Assembly (NCBI RefSeq): GCF_000622005.1
Contig: NZ_JHWV01000011.1
Span: forward strand, 1-64,000
DNA from: Anaerovibrio sp. RM50
GTDB taxonomy: Bacteria > Bacillota > Negativicutes > Selenomonadales > Selenomonadaceae
Direction: 5' to 3'
DNA length: 64,000 nt
A program made the position numbers and the translations under genes. Below the pieces are notes generated by a model. It did no database searches. It was not told the DNA's origin and saw only the letters and a program-made list of their open reading frames with translations. Shown here piece after piece: positions 51,904-60,204 of this stretch (positions are counted from its first letter, which is position 1; each line of letters starts with the position of its first letter).

Positions 51904-52485
51904 ATGAATTATTCTGTTGAATACCATACAAACCACATAACCATCAGTGATTTCAGGGGAAAATATCAGAATCAGGAAAAGTTTATGGCGTTCTGCCGTG
52001 AATGTCCCCGCTACAATTCCACCTGGTCCTGCCCTCCCCTGTTCTTTGACGTAGATAAATACTTGGATAAATTCACTTATATATATGTAATTTGTGCCAA
52101 AATAAAACTTAGCAGCCATACCATAGCCGAAGCTGATACATCTGGCAAAATAAAAGATATGGGTTGGGAAATCGTATCATCGGTGAAAACTGATTTAGAT
52201 GAAAAGCTTCTCGATATGGAAAAGCACATCCCCGATAGTGTAGCCCTATCCTCAGGGGGCTGCATCTTTTGCGAAGCATGCAGCCGAAAAGAAGGTCTCC
52301 CCTGCAGGCAACCGGATAAAATGCGCTACTCCATGGATGCTTTTGGCTTTGACCTTACCGCCATCACCAAGGATATGTTTTCCATTGATATTCAATGGTG
52401 CAAGGACAGATTGCCGGATTACTTCACCCTAATCCACGGCCTGCTGTCAAAAACCACCATACCAGAAAAATTATGGAAAAAATAA
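51904..52485 (+). CDS. DUF2284 metal-binding protein
   Basis: 193 residues. It matches the DUF2284 pattern of paired cysteine motifs: CRECPRYNSTWSCPPLFF near residue 35 and GGCIFCEACSRKEGLPCRQP near residue 118, followed by MRYSMDAFGFDLTAITKDM. Family members are predicted metal or iron-sulfur proteins of unknown role. The stop lies where the cassette B upstream block begins. Confidence 0.9.
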   Translation: MNYSVEYHTNHITISDFRGKYQNQEKFMAFCRECPRYNSTWSCPPLFFDVDKYLDKFTYIYVICAKIKLSSHTIAEADTSGKIKDMGWEIVSSVKTDLDEKLLDMEKHIPDSVALSSGGCIFCEACSRKEGLPCRQPDKMRYSMDAFGFDLTAITKDMFSIDIQWCKDRLPDYFTLIHGLLSKTTIPEKLWKK

Positions 52486-52638
52486 GGTAACTTTTTTAAA
52501 ATTTTTGTAATGCTTTTCTCCCCAGTCCGTATGTAAGGACAGAAAACAACAAGGGCACAGCCCATAAAGAAGGGAGATAATATTATGAACAAGAAATTTG
52601 AACTCAACGAAATGGAATTAGATATGGTTGCAGGCGGC
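52481..52638 (+). repeat. Duplicated cassette head, copy B (upstream block plus GG leader)
   Basis: It matches 50579-50737 along the ~105 bases before the ATG and the 18 leader codons. Similarity stops after the GG codons and the next three residues (RPR). Both copies start at the stop codon of the preceding gene. Confidence 0.85.
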
Positions 52639-52779
52639 CGTCCACGCATTCACCTTGGCAAGGGCCGTGGCAACGGATCTATTATTAAGGACATCATCAA
52701 GCTGATTAAGAAAATCGTTAAGCCAGAGGATACCAAGCCTCAGAAGGACACTAAGCCAGCCCAGGAGAAAGCCGCATAA
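52585..52779 (+). CDS. Double-glycine leader peptide B (bacteriocin-like)
   Basis: 64 residues. The leader MNKKFELNEMELDMVAGG differs from peptide A by one residue. The predicted 46-residue core begins RPRIHLGKGRGNGS, continues with an amphipathic cationic helix (IIKDIIKLIKKIVK), and ends in a Lys/Pro/Glu-rich tail (KPEDTKPQKDTKPAQEK). There are no cysteines. The helix pattern is that of membrane-active peptides, but activity is inferred. A further small gene starts 27 bp later. No C39 exporter is in the window, so secretion would need one elsewhere. Confidence 0.85.
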   Translation: MNKKFELNEMELDMVAGGRPRIHLGKGRGNGSIIKDIIKLIKKIVKPEDTKPQKDTKPAQEKAA

Positions 52780-52806
52780 ACCAGTAGGAAAAAGAGGTGA
52801 ATGATT

Positions 52807-52956
52807 ATGACGAAGGATTTACTAATAAAGAAAATTACCAATGAATCATTAAAGAAGATTGCAAGGGGAATCGGTTTGGCCAAATATCCTCCACAGTATA
52901 CCCCACCGAAGCGCATAGTCATCACCTTTGGCGAAGGCGTAATCTCTAATAAATAA
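52807..52956 (+). CDS. Small basic protein after peptide B, 49 aa
   Basis: 49 residues (MTKDLLIKKITNESLKKIAR, then GIGLAKYPPQYTPPKRIVIT). It has no GG leader, signal or membrane segment. GAGGTGA lies 6 bases before the ATG at 52807; an in-frame ATG at 52801 is too close to that site. It shares a transcript with peptide B and ends before the terminator at 52998-53039. It could be an accessory or immunity factor, or a leaderless second peptide. This is inferred from position alone. Confidence 0.6.
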   Translation: MTKDLLIKKITNESLKKIARGIGLAKYPPQYTPPKRIVITFGEGVISNK

Positions 52957-52997
52957 TAAGCTAACTTACACTTCTTACACTTCTCTCATTACTCTCC

Positions 52998-53039
52998 CCC
53001 TGTCTGTTATGCTCACAATAACAGGCAGGGCCTTTTTTT
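52998..53039 (+). terminator. Terminator of cassette B
   Basis: CCCTGTCTGTTAT pairs with ATAACAGGCAGGG, followed by seven Ts. Confidence 0.9.
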
Positions 53040-53178
53040 AATTTGATTTGAATAAATGGGATAAAAACAAAGGCAACACGAACAAAAAGAAAAGATGATC
53101 ATTCCACAAAAGGGTTTTGACAAAGAAAATGGAATATTATTAATCAATCAGATTTTAAACAGGAGGATTGTATATCTT

Positions 53179-54438
53179 ATGACCGATACCAGGGAAGGAA
53201 AAGTATCCGTTGGGGTGCTGGCCTGCAATAAATGCGGTGCCCCCATGTACCCTGACATGGAAAAAGGTGGCTTTCATTGTGCCTATTGTGGGGAGTTTTT
53301 TTCCTTTGCGCTGACAGATGCGGATTTTACCCCGGGCATGACCTTTCGCCACCAGCCATTGCAGGAAATCGACGGCTATCTGAAGCTGGGACATGTGGCC
53401 ATCATGGACAAGAAGGCATTACAGCCACCACCATCTGTTGAGTGGCACATGCGGCGAACCCGTCTGGTGGACAAAATCCGTGAATATGATGAAGCCGCAC
53501 TCAATGCCATTAATGACAAAACCTATATTGATATGAACTGCCCCCACTGCGGAAAGAAGCTGACACCGCGTCTGACGGATAATATTTTCACCTGCCCCCA
53601 CTGCGGGCAGAAATTTGGTGATTTTGGACATTTGTCAACGGGGGATTTTGATGAAGCGTTGATTGTGGGACGGAAGTATAATTTTGACGGAAAATGCCTT
53701 CCCTTCAATATAAAACCATCTGAAGCGCGGCAGGCGATTAGTGCCTTGGGGCGGCAGAACAGGAATGATTTTTTGGATGACGATATAGAAGCACGGGCAG
53801 AAACAGAACTGATAGCTGCCTATGTTCCCGTCCAGCTGGCGGATTTCCGTTGGAAATATGAGGTGAGCTCAGACCGTGGCACCTTCTGGTTTTACCAGGA
53901 GTGCCTGAATTGGGCATGGGTGTGCACGCTGATGTTTGACTGGTATCTTCTGGATGAACTGGCTCCTTGGGATTACGGAAAGATTTCCATTATGAAGCCA
54001 GCCTATCTGGAGGGAAATGTGCGGCTTTTTGCCTCCCAGAATATCGGGGAATGGCAGGCGGCCATCCCAAATTATGTTTTGCAAAGTAAAATACCATATT
54101 GGCTTCGGTCCGGACTGGGTATTTGGCAATGTAAGCTTTTGCAGGCATCACACGACCTCCGAAAGCATAAATTTGCCTTTTTGTTGCTGCCGATTTACTT
54201 TCTGGACTGTAAAAGAGAGGCAGGGGAAAATGACCGTCAGATCCGTGTAATGGTCAACGGCCAAACGGGGAAAGCCGCGGCATTGATTCTAAGCCCAAGG
54301 GAAAGGGATATAATACGCACTGCAGAGCCAATAAAGCCCTATGTTTTCACTAAAGGAGGAGAGCGTACAATACTTTCACCGCCTATGCCTGTAAAATATG
54401 TGAAATCCCCCTTCCTCCACGAAAAGATACGACTTTAA
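53179..54438 (+). CDS. Zinc-ribbon protein of unknown function
   Basis: About 419 residues from the ATG at 53179; the nearest AGGAGG is 12 bases upstream, slightly far. Two zinc ribbons are visible near the N-terminus: CNKCGAPMYPDMEKGGFHC with CAYCGEFF, and CPHCGKKLTPRL with CPHCGQKFGDF. The remainder is aromatic-rich and soluble (ADFRWKYEVSSDRGTFWFYQ) without a recognised fold. There is no signal or membrane segment. It appears to be transcribed alone. Confidence 0.75.
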   Translation: MTDTREGKVSVGVLACNKCGAPMYPDMEKGGFHCAYCGEFFSFALTDADFTPGMTFRHQPLQEIDGYLKLGHVAIMDKKALQPPPSVEWHMRRTRLVDKIREYDEAALNAINDKTYIDMNCPHCGKKLTPRLTDNIFTCPHCGQKFGDFGHLSTGDFDEALIVGRKYNFDGKCLPFNIKPSEARQAISALGRQNRNDFLDDDIEARAETELIAAYVPVQLADFRWKYEVSSDRGTFWFYQECLNWAWVCTLMFDWYLLDELAPWDYGKISIMKPAYLEGNVRLFASQNIGEWQAAIPNYVLQSKIPYWLRSGLGIWQCKLLQASHDLRKHKFAFLLLPIYFLDCKREAGENDRQIRVMVNGQTGKAAALILSPRERDIIRTAEPIKPYVFTKGGERTILSPPMPVKYVKSPFLHEKIRL

Positions 54439-54534
54439 TGACCAATACTCCACTTCCATCCGCTGGGCTGGCATCACAAAATACAAAGGAGCTGCCGAAG
54501 CAGCCCCAAATATATTAGTCTACATATTCCCAAA

Positions 54535-54963
54535 TTAATCTACATATTCCCAAGCTTTGTCATATAGAGCGTCGTAAATACTGCCCTTGCTGATTGCCCG
54601 ATAATGAATGTCAAAGGGTTCATTTATTGTTGGGGCCCATCCTGTAACATTTCCGTTTTCATCATAACCAGTTCCGGAGAGCATTACATATTGTTTACTG
54701 CCGTTCTTGTTTCTGAAGGCAAATCTGGCCAAGCCGTATGTGTTGTCCAATGTGGTGGTTTTCACCCAGCACAACACGTTATCCCCTGCAAATTTAAGGT
54801 TTGCTCTTTGCACAGAGGAAACGTCAATTTCATAGTCCACTTCATCCGTCGATGTCACCCATTCCCACTGTGCCGCCTGACAGGAGGAAATATTAACACC
54901 AAAAATCACAATTGACAGCATCACAATATAAATAAGCGATGCCAATATTTTGTAGTATTTCAT
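54535..54963 (-). CDS. Secreted protein, W-E-x-V family
   Basis: 142 residues from the ATG at 54963, which has GGGGGAGG 10 bases upstream. It has a signal peptide (LASLIYIVMLSIVIFGVNIS) and the mature start QAAQWEWVTSTDEVDYEIDVS, then NVLCWVKTTTLDNTYGLARF. It is a paralogue of the protein at 50890-51318 on the opposite strand. The last codons and stop lie in a 20-bp tandem duplication (about 54514-54553), which creates a second copy of the terminal sequence beyond the stop. Confidence 0.78.
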   Translation of the reverse strand: MKYYKILASLIYIVMLSIVIFGVNISSCQAAQWEWVTSTDEVDYEIDVSSVQRANLKFAGDNVLCWVKTTTLDNTYGLARFAFRNKNGSKQYVMLSGTGYDENGNVTGWAPTINEPFDIHYRAISKGSIYDALYDKAWEYVD

Positions 54964-55144
54964 GCAGTCCATGCCTCCCCCGATGCAAAATCCATATCCA
55001 GCATTATTGTATTATAAATTTTGATTTCATTCCACATCCACCAACAAAATTAGCCTTTTATTAATGAAGCATTAATATTCTTATAATGAATTTACTCAGC
55101 AAAAGTAGTATGATGAATTACATAATAATAATGAGGTGATGGAA

Positions 55145-56926
55145 TTGAAAAAAATGGATTTGAAGAAAAAAATAATGTACACCCTCAGCACTGGTTTGCT
55201 GGCTTGTACCTTTTCTTTTGCCCCCCTTTCTGCTCCTGCTGTGGCAGAAGCCAGCGGTTGGGATGTGGTAGGCAACATTTTGGGAACAGTTGGCCAGGCT
55301 GCCGTTGAGTACGAGCAGGTGAGAAATTATTTGCTGAACTGGGGCAACAGCCCTGAAACCCAGCAGAAAACCCTTGATGAAACCGTGAATAAATATGGTA
55401 TCGATACATCTGTGGAGCACAACGAGCGGGTTTCAAGGGTTCTGAACCAGCTCATAGAACAGGGCCACTATGCCATGGAGCCTAACAGTCTGCCCTTCAG
55501 ATGGCGTGTTATCAACAATGACGAATTTAATGCCGCCTGCTATCCAAATGATTTTATTGAAGTCAACAGTGGCCTTTTAGAAGAGCTTAACAATGATGAC
55601 GAGGTGGCAGCGGTAATGTCCCATGAAATGATTCACGGGCTTCATCAGCATATTGCCAAGGATGCCCCAAAACAGGTACTCTACACTTATGGCACAGCAC
55701 TTCTCACCATGAATGCCAATGTATTGGAGGCAACTTTGGGATCGTATATCGGCAATTACATTACTGTAAAGAACACCACAAACCTCTCTGAGGCCGATGC
55801 GGACGAATACGGCTTCTATCTCCATTGCAGTGCAGGCTTTAACCCTGGCGGTTTCCCTGCCATGACCCTTGATATGGCCAAGGGAGACAATTCTGACCGC
55901 AACCTTTTAAAGGAAATCTTTGTGGGTGCATATAACCATCCTGCTTCACAAAAGCGCTTTGAACAGGCTCAGCAGCGCATGGAGGAATATGGCTATAACC
56001 ATGTAAAGGTGAAAAATGGCACTGATATTTTCATTGACGACAAGCACTTTATGACTGCCAGTGAAACACCTAATCTGACTGATTGGGAAAATGCTTATCT
56101 CATTGCCGGGGGTATATGCAAGGGTATTCACGATTATTCCACCGTGGAGTCCTGGGGCTTTGGCACTCCTGATTTTCTTAATGACAAAGCCTATACGGAA
56201 CTGAAATCTGCCCTGTCCGACACCGCACTTTCTGACAGCCTTCAGACCATGCTTGCCAATTCCTATTCCCTTGACATTTATGACAAGGAGCACAGAAGCA
56301 CCAAGGCAAAGCTGAAAAAGGCCGAAAAGGAACGCAATGACAAGATTACCAGCCGCCAAAATATGGCAATGTCTGCTGAAAACGCATCTTCCTATGAGAG
56401 GCACTTTGAATCCTACAACAAGCTGGGGCTTAATGTATTGGCCTATAAAGAAGCTGAAAAAGCCTACAAGGCAAATCCTGACAGCTATATTCACACCGGC
56501 AATATGTCCCGTGCCCTTAATGCCCTGAATGCTGAGTATAAGGAAAAGCATGACACCTGGAATGATGATTATACCCAGAAGGCCATTGAATACACTGACA
56601 AGGCGCTGAAGATATGTGAGGATAACTCCATTGATGATACCTACTGGCTTTACAGCAACATGGCATATTATCAGATGCAGGCCCAGAACTATGCGGATTC
56701 CAATGAGGCGGCATTGAAGGCCATCACTCTCAAGCCTGATGAAAAGAGTAACTACCGTTTTGTAGGCTACAATAGTCTTATGCTGGGAGATAAGGGCAGT
56801 GCTGTTAAGTATTACTCCCTCTATCTGAACCACGGCGGTGACAGAGATATGGTTCCTGCTGAGCTTTCCAATGAAGTACAGGCAGATGCAAGATCCATTG
56901 ATGAAATATATGATTCCAACGAGTAA
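55145..56926 (+). CDS. Secreted M48-family metalloprotease with TPR region
   Basis: About 594 residues. The start is probably the TTG at 55145, 5-6 bases after GAGGTGA; a GTG, an ATG and a later ATG in frame are alternatives. It has a signal peptide (TLSTGLLACTFSFAPLSAPA). The protease domain shows the zinc motif VMSHEMIHGLHQH and the later ligand EADADEYGFYL. The C-terminal third has TPR-type helices (YKEAEKAYKANPDSYIHTGN, DSNEAALKAITLKP). This resembles BepA-type envelope quality-control proteases, which fits a cell with an outer membrane. Confidence 0.9.
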   Translation: MKKMDLKKKIMYTLSTGLLACTFSFAPLSAPAVAEASGWDVVGNILGTVGQAAVEYEQVRNYLLNWGNSPETQQKTLDETVNKYGIDTSVEHNERVSRVLNQLIEQGHYAMEPNSLPFRWRVINNDEFNAACYPNDFIEVNSGLLEELNNDDEVAAVMSHEMIHGLHQHIAKDAPKQVLYTYGTALLTMNANVLEATLGSYIGNYITVKNTTNLSEADADEYGFYLHCSAGFNPGGFPAMTLDMAKGDNSDRNLLKEIFVGAYNHPASQKRFEQAQQRMEEYGYNHVKVKNGTDIFIDDKHFMTASETPNLTDWENAYLIAGGICKGIHDYSTVESWGFGTPDFLNDKAYTELKSALSDTALSDSLQTMLANSYSLDIYDKEHRSTKAKLKKAEKERNDKITSRQNMAMSAENASSYERHFESYNKLGLNVLAYKEAEKAYKANPDSYIHTGNMSRALNALNAEYKEKHDTWNDDYTQKAIEYTDKALKICEDNSIDDTYWLYSNMAYYQMQAQNYADSNEAALKAITLKPDEKSNYRFVGYNSLMLGDKGSAVKYYSLYLNHGGDRDMVPAELSNEVQADARSIDEIYDSNE

Positions 56927-56977
56927 TACAATATAAAGAATAAGCTGCTTTATTATCCATTCAAATTACCACATAAT

Positions 56978-57033
56978 AAAAAACTCCTTGCTATATTTGT
57001 TCAACAAATGAACATATAGCACAGGAGTTTTTT
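56978..57033. terminator. Bidirectional terminator
   Basis: A long, nearly perfect stem closed by AAAAAACTCCT and AGGAGTTTTTT with an inner TGCTATATTTGTTC/GAACATATAGCA pairing. It separates the M48 protease and TauE genes. Confidence 0.9.
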
Positions 57034-57113
57034 GTTGAATAATATATGTTGTGTTTTCCTTCGAAAAAATGTAATATTGACGTATTGCAGAACGTAGACA
57101 CGAGGTAAGAATT

Positions 57114-57872
57114 ATGTTATTTGTTTCCATGCTGATAATGGGTATGATAATTGGATTTATTGGAATTGGCGGGGCCGGTATCACCATTGCCCTTTTGACT
57201 GTGGGCTTTGGTGTTCCTATACACACTGCTCTGGCAGTGGCTCTTTCCGCCATGGTTTTTACCACCATGTCAGGGGCCTTCAGCCATTTCAAGGAAGGGA
57301 ATGTTATTCCAAAAACTGGTGCTGTGCTGGGCATCAGCGGCATGGTGGGAGCCTTTATGGGAGCAAATATATCAAATATTATTCCTTCCGATATATTGGG
57401 TAAAATGTCCGGATCCATCATGGTACTGTCCGCTGTACTCCTTTACACCAAGGTGTATCAGCCCCAGTGGCTAAATAAGCACTTTCCGCCCCGGGATGGT
57501 TTGCTTGAAGGCCATAAGCTCTACATCTATGGAAGTATTGCGGGGATTGTGAACGGCCTTATATCCGGAGCCTTTGGTATTGGGGCGGCGGCCTTTATAC
57601 AGCTGACTCTTATGATAATCTTCGGGGTTCCCGTGCTCTACGCCATTGGTACCTGCATGATGGTAATTCTCCCCATTTCCATTGCAGGGGGCTTTGGATA
57701 CTTCCTGAACGGCCAGCTGGATTTATGGATATTCCTCCAGACTCTTGTGGGGCAGGCAGTTGGCGCATATCTGGGTGCAAAGCTCACCCGTCTGGCTCCC
57801 CGCCCAATATTAAAATTCTTTATGGTAGCCATGTCCGCCTCCGGTGGGCTGGTAATGCTGCTACTATACTAA
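57114..57872 (+). CDS. TauE/SafE-family membrane transporter
   Basis: 252 residues with about seven or eight hydrophobic segments. The family repeats are seen: GFIGIGGAGITIALLTVGFG in the first half and GLISGAFGIGAAAFIQLTLM in the second, plus GQAVGAYLGAKLTRLAP near the end. TauE/SafE proteins export sulfite, sulfonates or related anions. The substrate here cannot be named. GAGGT precedes the ATG. Confidence 0.9.
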   Translation: MLFVSMLIMGMIIGFIGIGGAGITIALLTVGFGVPIHTALAVALSAMVFTTMSGAFSHFKEGNVIPKTGAVLGISGMVGAFMGANISNIIPSDILGKMSGSIMVLSAVLLYTKVYQPQWLNKHFPPRDGLLEGHKLYIYGSIAGIVNGLISGAFGIGAAAFIQLTLMIIFGVPVLYAIGTCMMVILPISIAGGFGYFLNGQLDLWIFLQTLVGQAVGAYLGAKLTRLAPRPILKFFMVAMSASGGLVMLLLY

Positions 57873-57889
57873 GTTGCATACATCCACAA

Positions 57890-57925
57890 AAAGAGGGCCT
57901 GCCGAAGCAAGCCCTCCCTTTAATT
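57890..57925. terminator. Convergent terminator
   Basis: GAGGGC...TGC pairs with GCA...GCCCTC around CGAA. It lies between two convergent genes. Confidence 0.8.
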
Positions 57926-57943
57926 ATTAAAGCAATATACTAT

Positions 57944-58468
57944 TTATTTTTTTGCGGCAATCCAGTGATTTACCCCAGATTTATCCATAACAGGCTTTTC
58001 TGCTGCTGGTTTATCGGATGCAGATTTATCTGATGCTGGTTTTTCTGATGCAGCAGGCTTTTCAGACATAGCTGGCTTTTCGGACATAGCTGGATTCTCT
58101 GATGCAGCAGGCTTTTCTGATACAACTGGCTTTTCTGGTGCAGCATTCTCTGCTGGTACTGTTGCCTTATCCATGGCAGGACCGTCAGCCACAGGGATTT
58201 CTGCCCCACTTTCATTTACAATCTCCTCTGCCACAGCCCTGTCCGTTGGATTATTTGGCAATAATTCCTCAAAAACAGGCTTCTCTGCAGTCTCCTTGTC
58301 ATTATTAATTACAACCTTTTCATTTTGAGGTGCCCGGGCCATATCGTTCTCCACAACGGTGCTGGTCTGTGGTGCCTCAACCTTATCTAAAGGTGCCTCG
58401 CTGGCAAACACACTGCCGCTCACTGCCATAACTGCCATCATAGTAATACTTGCAATAGTCTTTCTCAT
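57944..58468 (-). CDS. Exported Lys/Pro/Ala/Ser repeat protein
   Basis: About 174 residues from the ATG at 58468, which follows GGAGG. It has a signal peptide (KTIASITMMAVMAVSGSVFA). The middle is acidic and unordered. The C-terminal half is a tandem run of short units of the form (S/D)EKPA(A/M/S), for example EKPAASEKPAMSEKPAMS. Such sequence is flexible and may span the envelope or cell wall, as in TonB-like linkers. No globular domain is seen. The repeat DNA is prone to copy-number change. Confidence 0.75.
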   Translation of the reverse strand: MRKTIASITMMAVMAVSGSVFASEAPLDKVEAPQTSTVVENDMARAPQNEKVVINNDKETAEKPVFEELLPNNPTDRAVAEEIVNESGAEIPVADGPAMDKATVPAENAAPEKPVVSEKPAASENPAMSEKPAMSEKPAASEKPASDKSASDKPAAEKPVMDKSGVNHWIAAKK

Positions 58469-58643
58469 AATATATACCTCCAAATCAAATGCGAATTAAC
58501 AAATCACAAAATAATTAATAATAAAATTAAATAGGCCTATTAACTGATTTATATTCTACAACCAAATTATGGAAGAAAACTGAATAAATTAATTTAATTG
58601 GTAAAAAGGTATTTTTTCCCAAATATTAATTCTTTTTTTACAT

Positions 58644-58693
58644 AAAAAAAGTGGCTGCCGCACTGATGGAAAACATCAAATGCGACAGCCACT
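58644..58693 (-). terminator. Terminator of hipBA
   Basis: AGTGGCTGCCGCA pairs with TGCGACAGCCACT, followed on the minus strand by TTTTTTT. It abuts the hipA stop. Confidence 0.9.
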
Positions 58694-58697
58694 GCTA

Positions 58698-59831
58698 TTA
58701 CTTCATTAAATATTCTTTTAAGTCCAGATTCACAATATATCTGATTTTCTCTCCCTCAGCACTTGCCCACTTTGCATTTAGCCCTATCATTTTAGCCACT
58801 TCCAGTATATCACTCATTCCCGGGCTTTTTCCTTCCCCATGAATTGTAGTGGCATGCTCCCCTCCTATGGATTCACTATAGGTTAAATCGTAGGCCGGTG
58901 ATAACATCCACCTTTTTTCTGCTTCATCATATATAAAGGAAAAATTTTTGGAGTGATCATCACGATTATGTGCAAATACATTGAAGCACATAAGACGAAA
59001 CAGCTTTTTGCACTCCTCCATATCCCGTGTAAGCTTCAGCGTCAGTTTCATCAAAACATCATAATCAAGATTTGGTATACGATGAGAGGTCTCCAGCAGA
59101 CCTGAAACCGAAACCATGTGTATTCGCTGCCCCCCCTTCACCCCATCTTTATAATCAAAACGTTTCGTACCAAAATATCCGGAACATATACCAGAAGGGA
59201 AAAGTTTCACATCAGACATGTCTATACCGCATTTTTTTGCACATAGGGCATACCTATATTCCTGCTCACCAATATTTTTCCTGTCATAAGTGGAGGGGAA
59301 TTTTATAATCCACGGAGTTTCCTCAATACTTGTCAATATTTTAGGCCTTGCACCACCAGAAGAACCGCCCTTTGCAAAAAGGAAATCCAATTCATCCGTC
59401 TGTTCCTCCTGTAAAAGCTTCTGACATTCCCTGGCAATGACATCATAGGATAATTCCTCCTGAACATCAGCAAAACCAAGCACTGGCTCATAAGTCAGTG
59501 CCCCCATGCCGGATTTGCCAACAATAGCCAACCTTGTAAGAACTCCCACGGCAGCCGGATCCATATTCTTTTTCCGCAACAATCTATCCACCAGCAATCT
59601 GCCCCAACCATCTGGAAGACTGTCTGCAAACACGCCAAATAACCCCTCAAAGGGGTCAAATTTTGGCATAAAAACCTTTTTTTCTAATGGCAAGGAAAAG
59701 GGACTTATGGAAAAACCATCACTCAGCCAATCCTTATCATATTCAAAGGCAGCAATGCGATTTTGCGCTAACGCCATCTGTCCAACCCTTCGCCCATGAT
59801 AAAGGACCGTCAGCTTATCTACCTTGTTCAT
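58698..59831 (-). CDS. hipA: HipA-family serine/threonine kinase toxin
   Basis: 377 residues. It starts with the HipA N-terminal domain (LTVLYHGRRVGQMALAQNRI, FGVFADSLPDGWGRLLVDRL). The kinase part shows the Gly-rich loop AKGGSSGGARPKIL, WIIKFPSTYDRKNIGEQEY, the catalytic loop FAHNRDDHSKNFSF and the metal motif SPAYDLTYS. E. coli HipA phosphorylates GltX and causes persistence. The target of this protein is unknown. Catalytic residues appear intact. Its start overlaps the end of hipB by 17 bases. Confidence 0.92.
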   Translation of the reverse strand: MNKVDKLTVLYHGRRVGQMALAQNRIAAFEYDKDWLSDGFSISPFSLPLEKKVFMPKFDPFEGLFGVFADSLPDGWGRLLVDRLLRKKNMDPAAVGVLTRLAIVGKSGMGALTYEPVLGFADVQEELSYDVIARECQKLLQEEQTDELDFLFAKGGSSGGARPKILTSIEETPWIIKFPSTYDRKNIGEQEYRYALCAKKCGIDMSDVKLFPSGICSGYFGTKRFDYKDGVKGGQRIHMVSVSGLLETSHRIPNLDYDVLMKLTLKLTRDMEECKKLFRLMCFNVFAHNRDDHSKNFSFIYDEAEKRWMLSPAYDLTYSESIGGEHATTIHGEGKSPGMSDILEVAKMIGLNAKWASAEGEKIRYIVNLDLKEYLMK

Positions 59832-60096
59832 TTATTATCTCCTCTAAAGATCCATAGGGTACTCCACTAAATAAGCTTTCCAGCTCCTCCTCCACTTCAA
59901 GAGCAATTGCAATTTTAGCTAATGATTGTAAGGAAATATCTCCCGTTTGTTCAAACCTTTTCACAGAGCCAAAGCTGACTCCGGAACGTTGTGCCAAGGC
60001 CTGCTGGGAAAGTTTCCGTCTTTTCCGCAATTTTGCCACACGTCCTGCCAAATCCTTATTTATTTCTGTTGCTGTTCTTTGTTCTAAGTTTATCAT
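59815..60096 (-). CDS. hipB: HipB-like antitoxin, XRE family
   Basis: 93 residues with a typical HTH (VAKLRKRRKLSQQALAQRSG, VSFGSVKRFEQTGDISLQSL), then a C-terminal extension. It pairs with HipA and should repress the operon. The -10 box of its best promoter ends 6 bases before the ATG, and no ribosome site is visible, which suggests a leaderless message. The perfect palindrome AGATAATATATTATCT lies just upstream of the -35 box. Confidence 0.9.
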   Translation of the reverse strand: MINLEQRTATEINKDLAGRVAKLRKRRKLSQQALAQRSGVSFGSVKRFEQTGDISLQSLAKIAIALEVEEELESLFSGVPYGSLEEIINEQGR

Positions 60097-60102
60097 ACTA
60101 AT

Positions 60103-60152
60103 ATTTTATCCATTATTGCCATTTTTTGCAACTTTTAGATAATATATTATCT
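60103..60152 (-). promoter_or_regulatory. hipBA promoter and operator
   Basis: On the minus strand TTGCAA (60126-60131), a 17-base spacer and TAAAAT (60103-60108). A perfect 16-bp palindrome (60137-60152) lies upstream and is a candidate HipB site. Confidence 0.7.
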
Positions 60153-60163
60153 CTTAAATAGTA

Positions 60164-60193
60164 AAAGTGGTTACCAGTTAAGATAACCACTTT
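60164..60193 (-). terminator. Terminator of the reductase gene run
   Basis: AAAGTGGTTA pairs with TAACCACTTT around a 10-base loop. It follows the flavodoxin-like gene at 60205. Confidence 0.7.
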
Positions 60194-60204
60194 CCCTTTG
60201 CACA

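Noticed and set aside
55946-56833. Long minus-strand open frame opposite the M48 protease gene
   Set aside because: Hydrophobic only because it mirrors the protease and TPR codons; no start signal.
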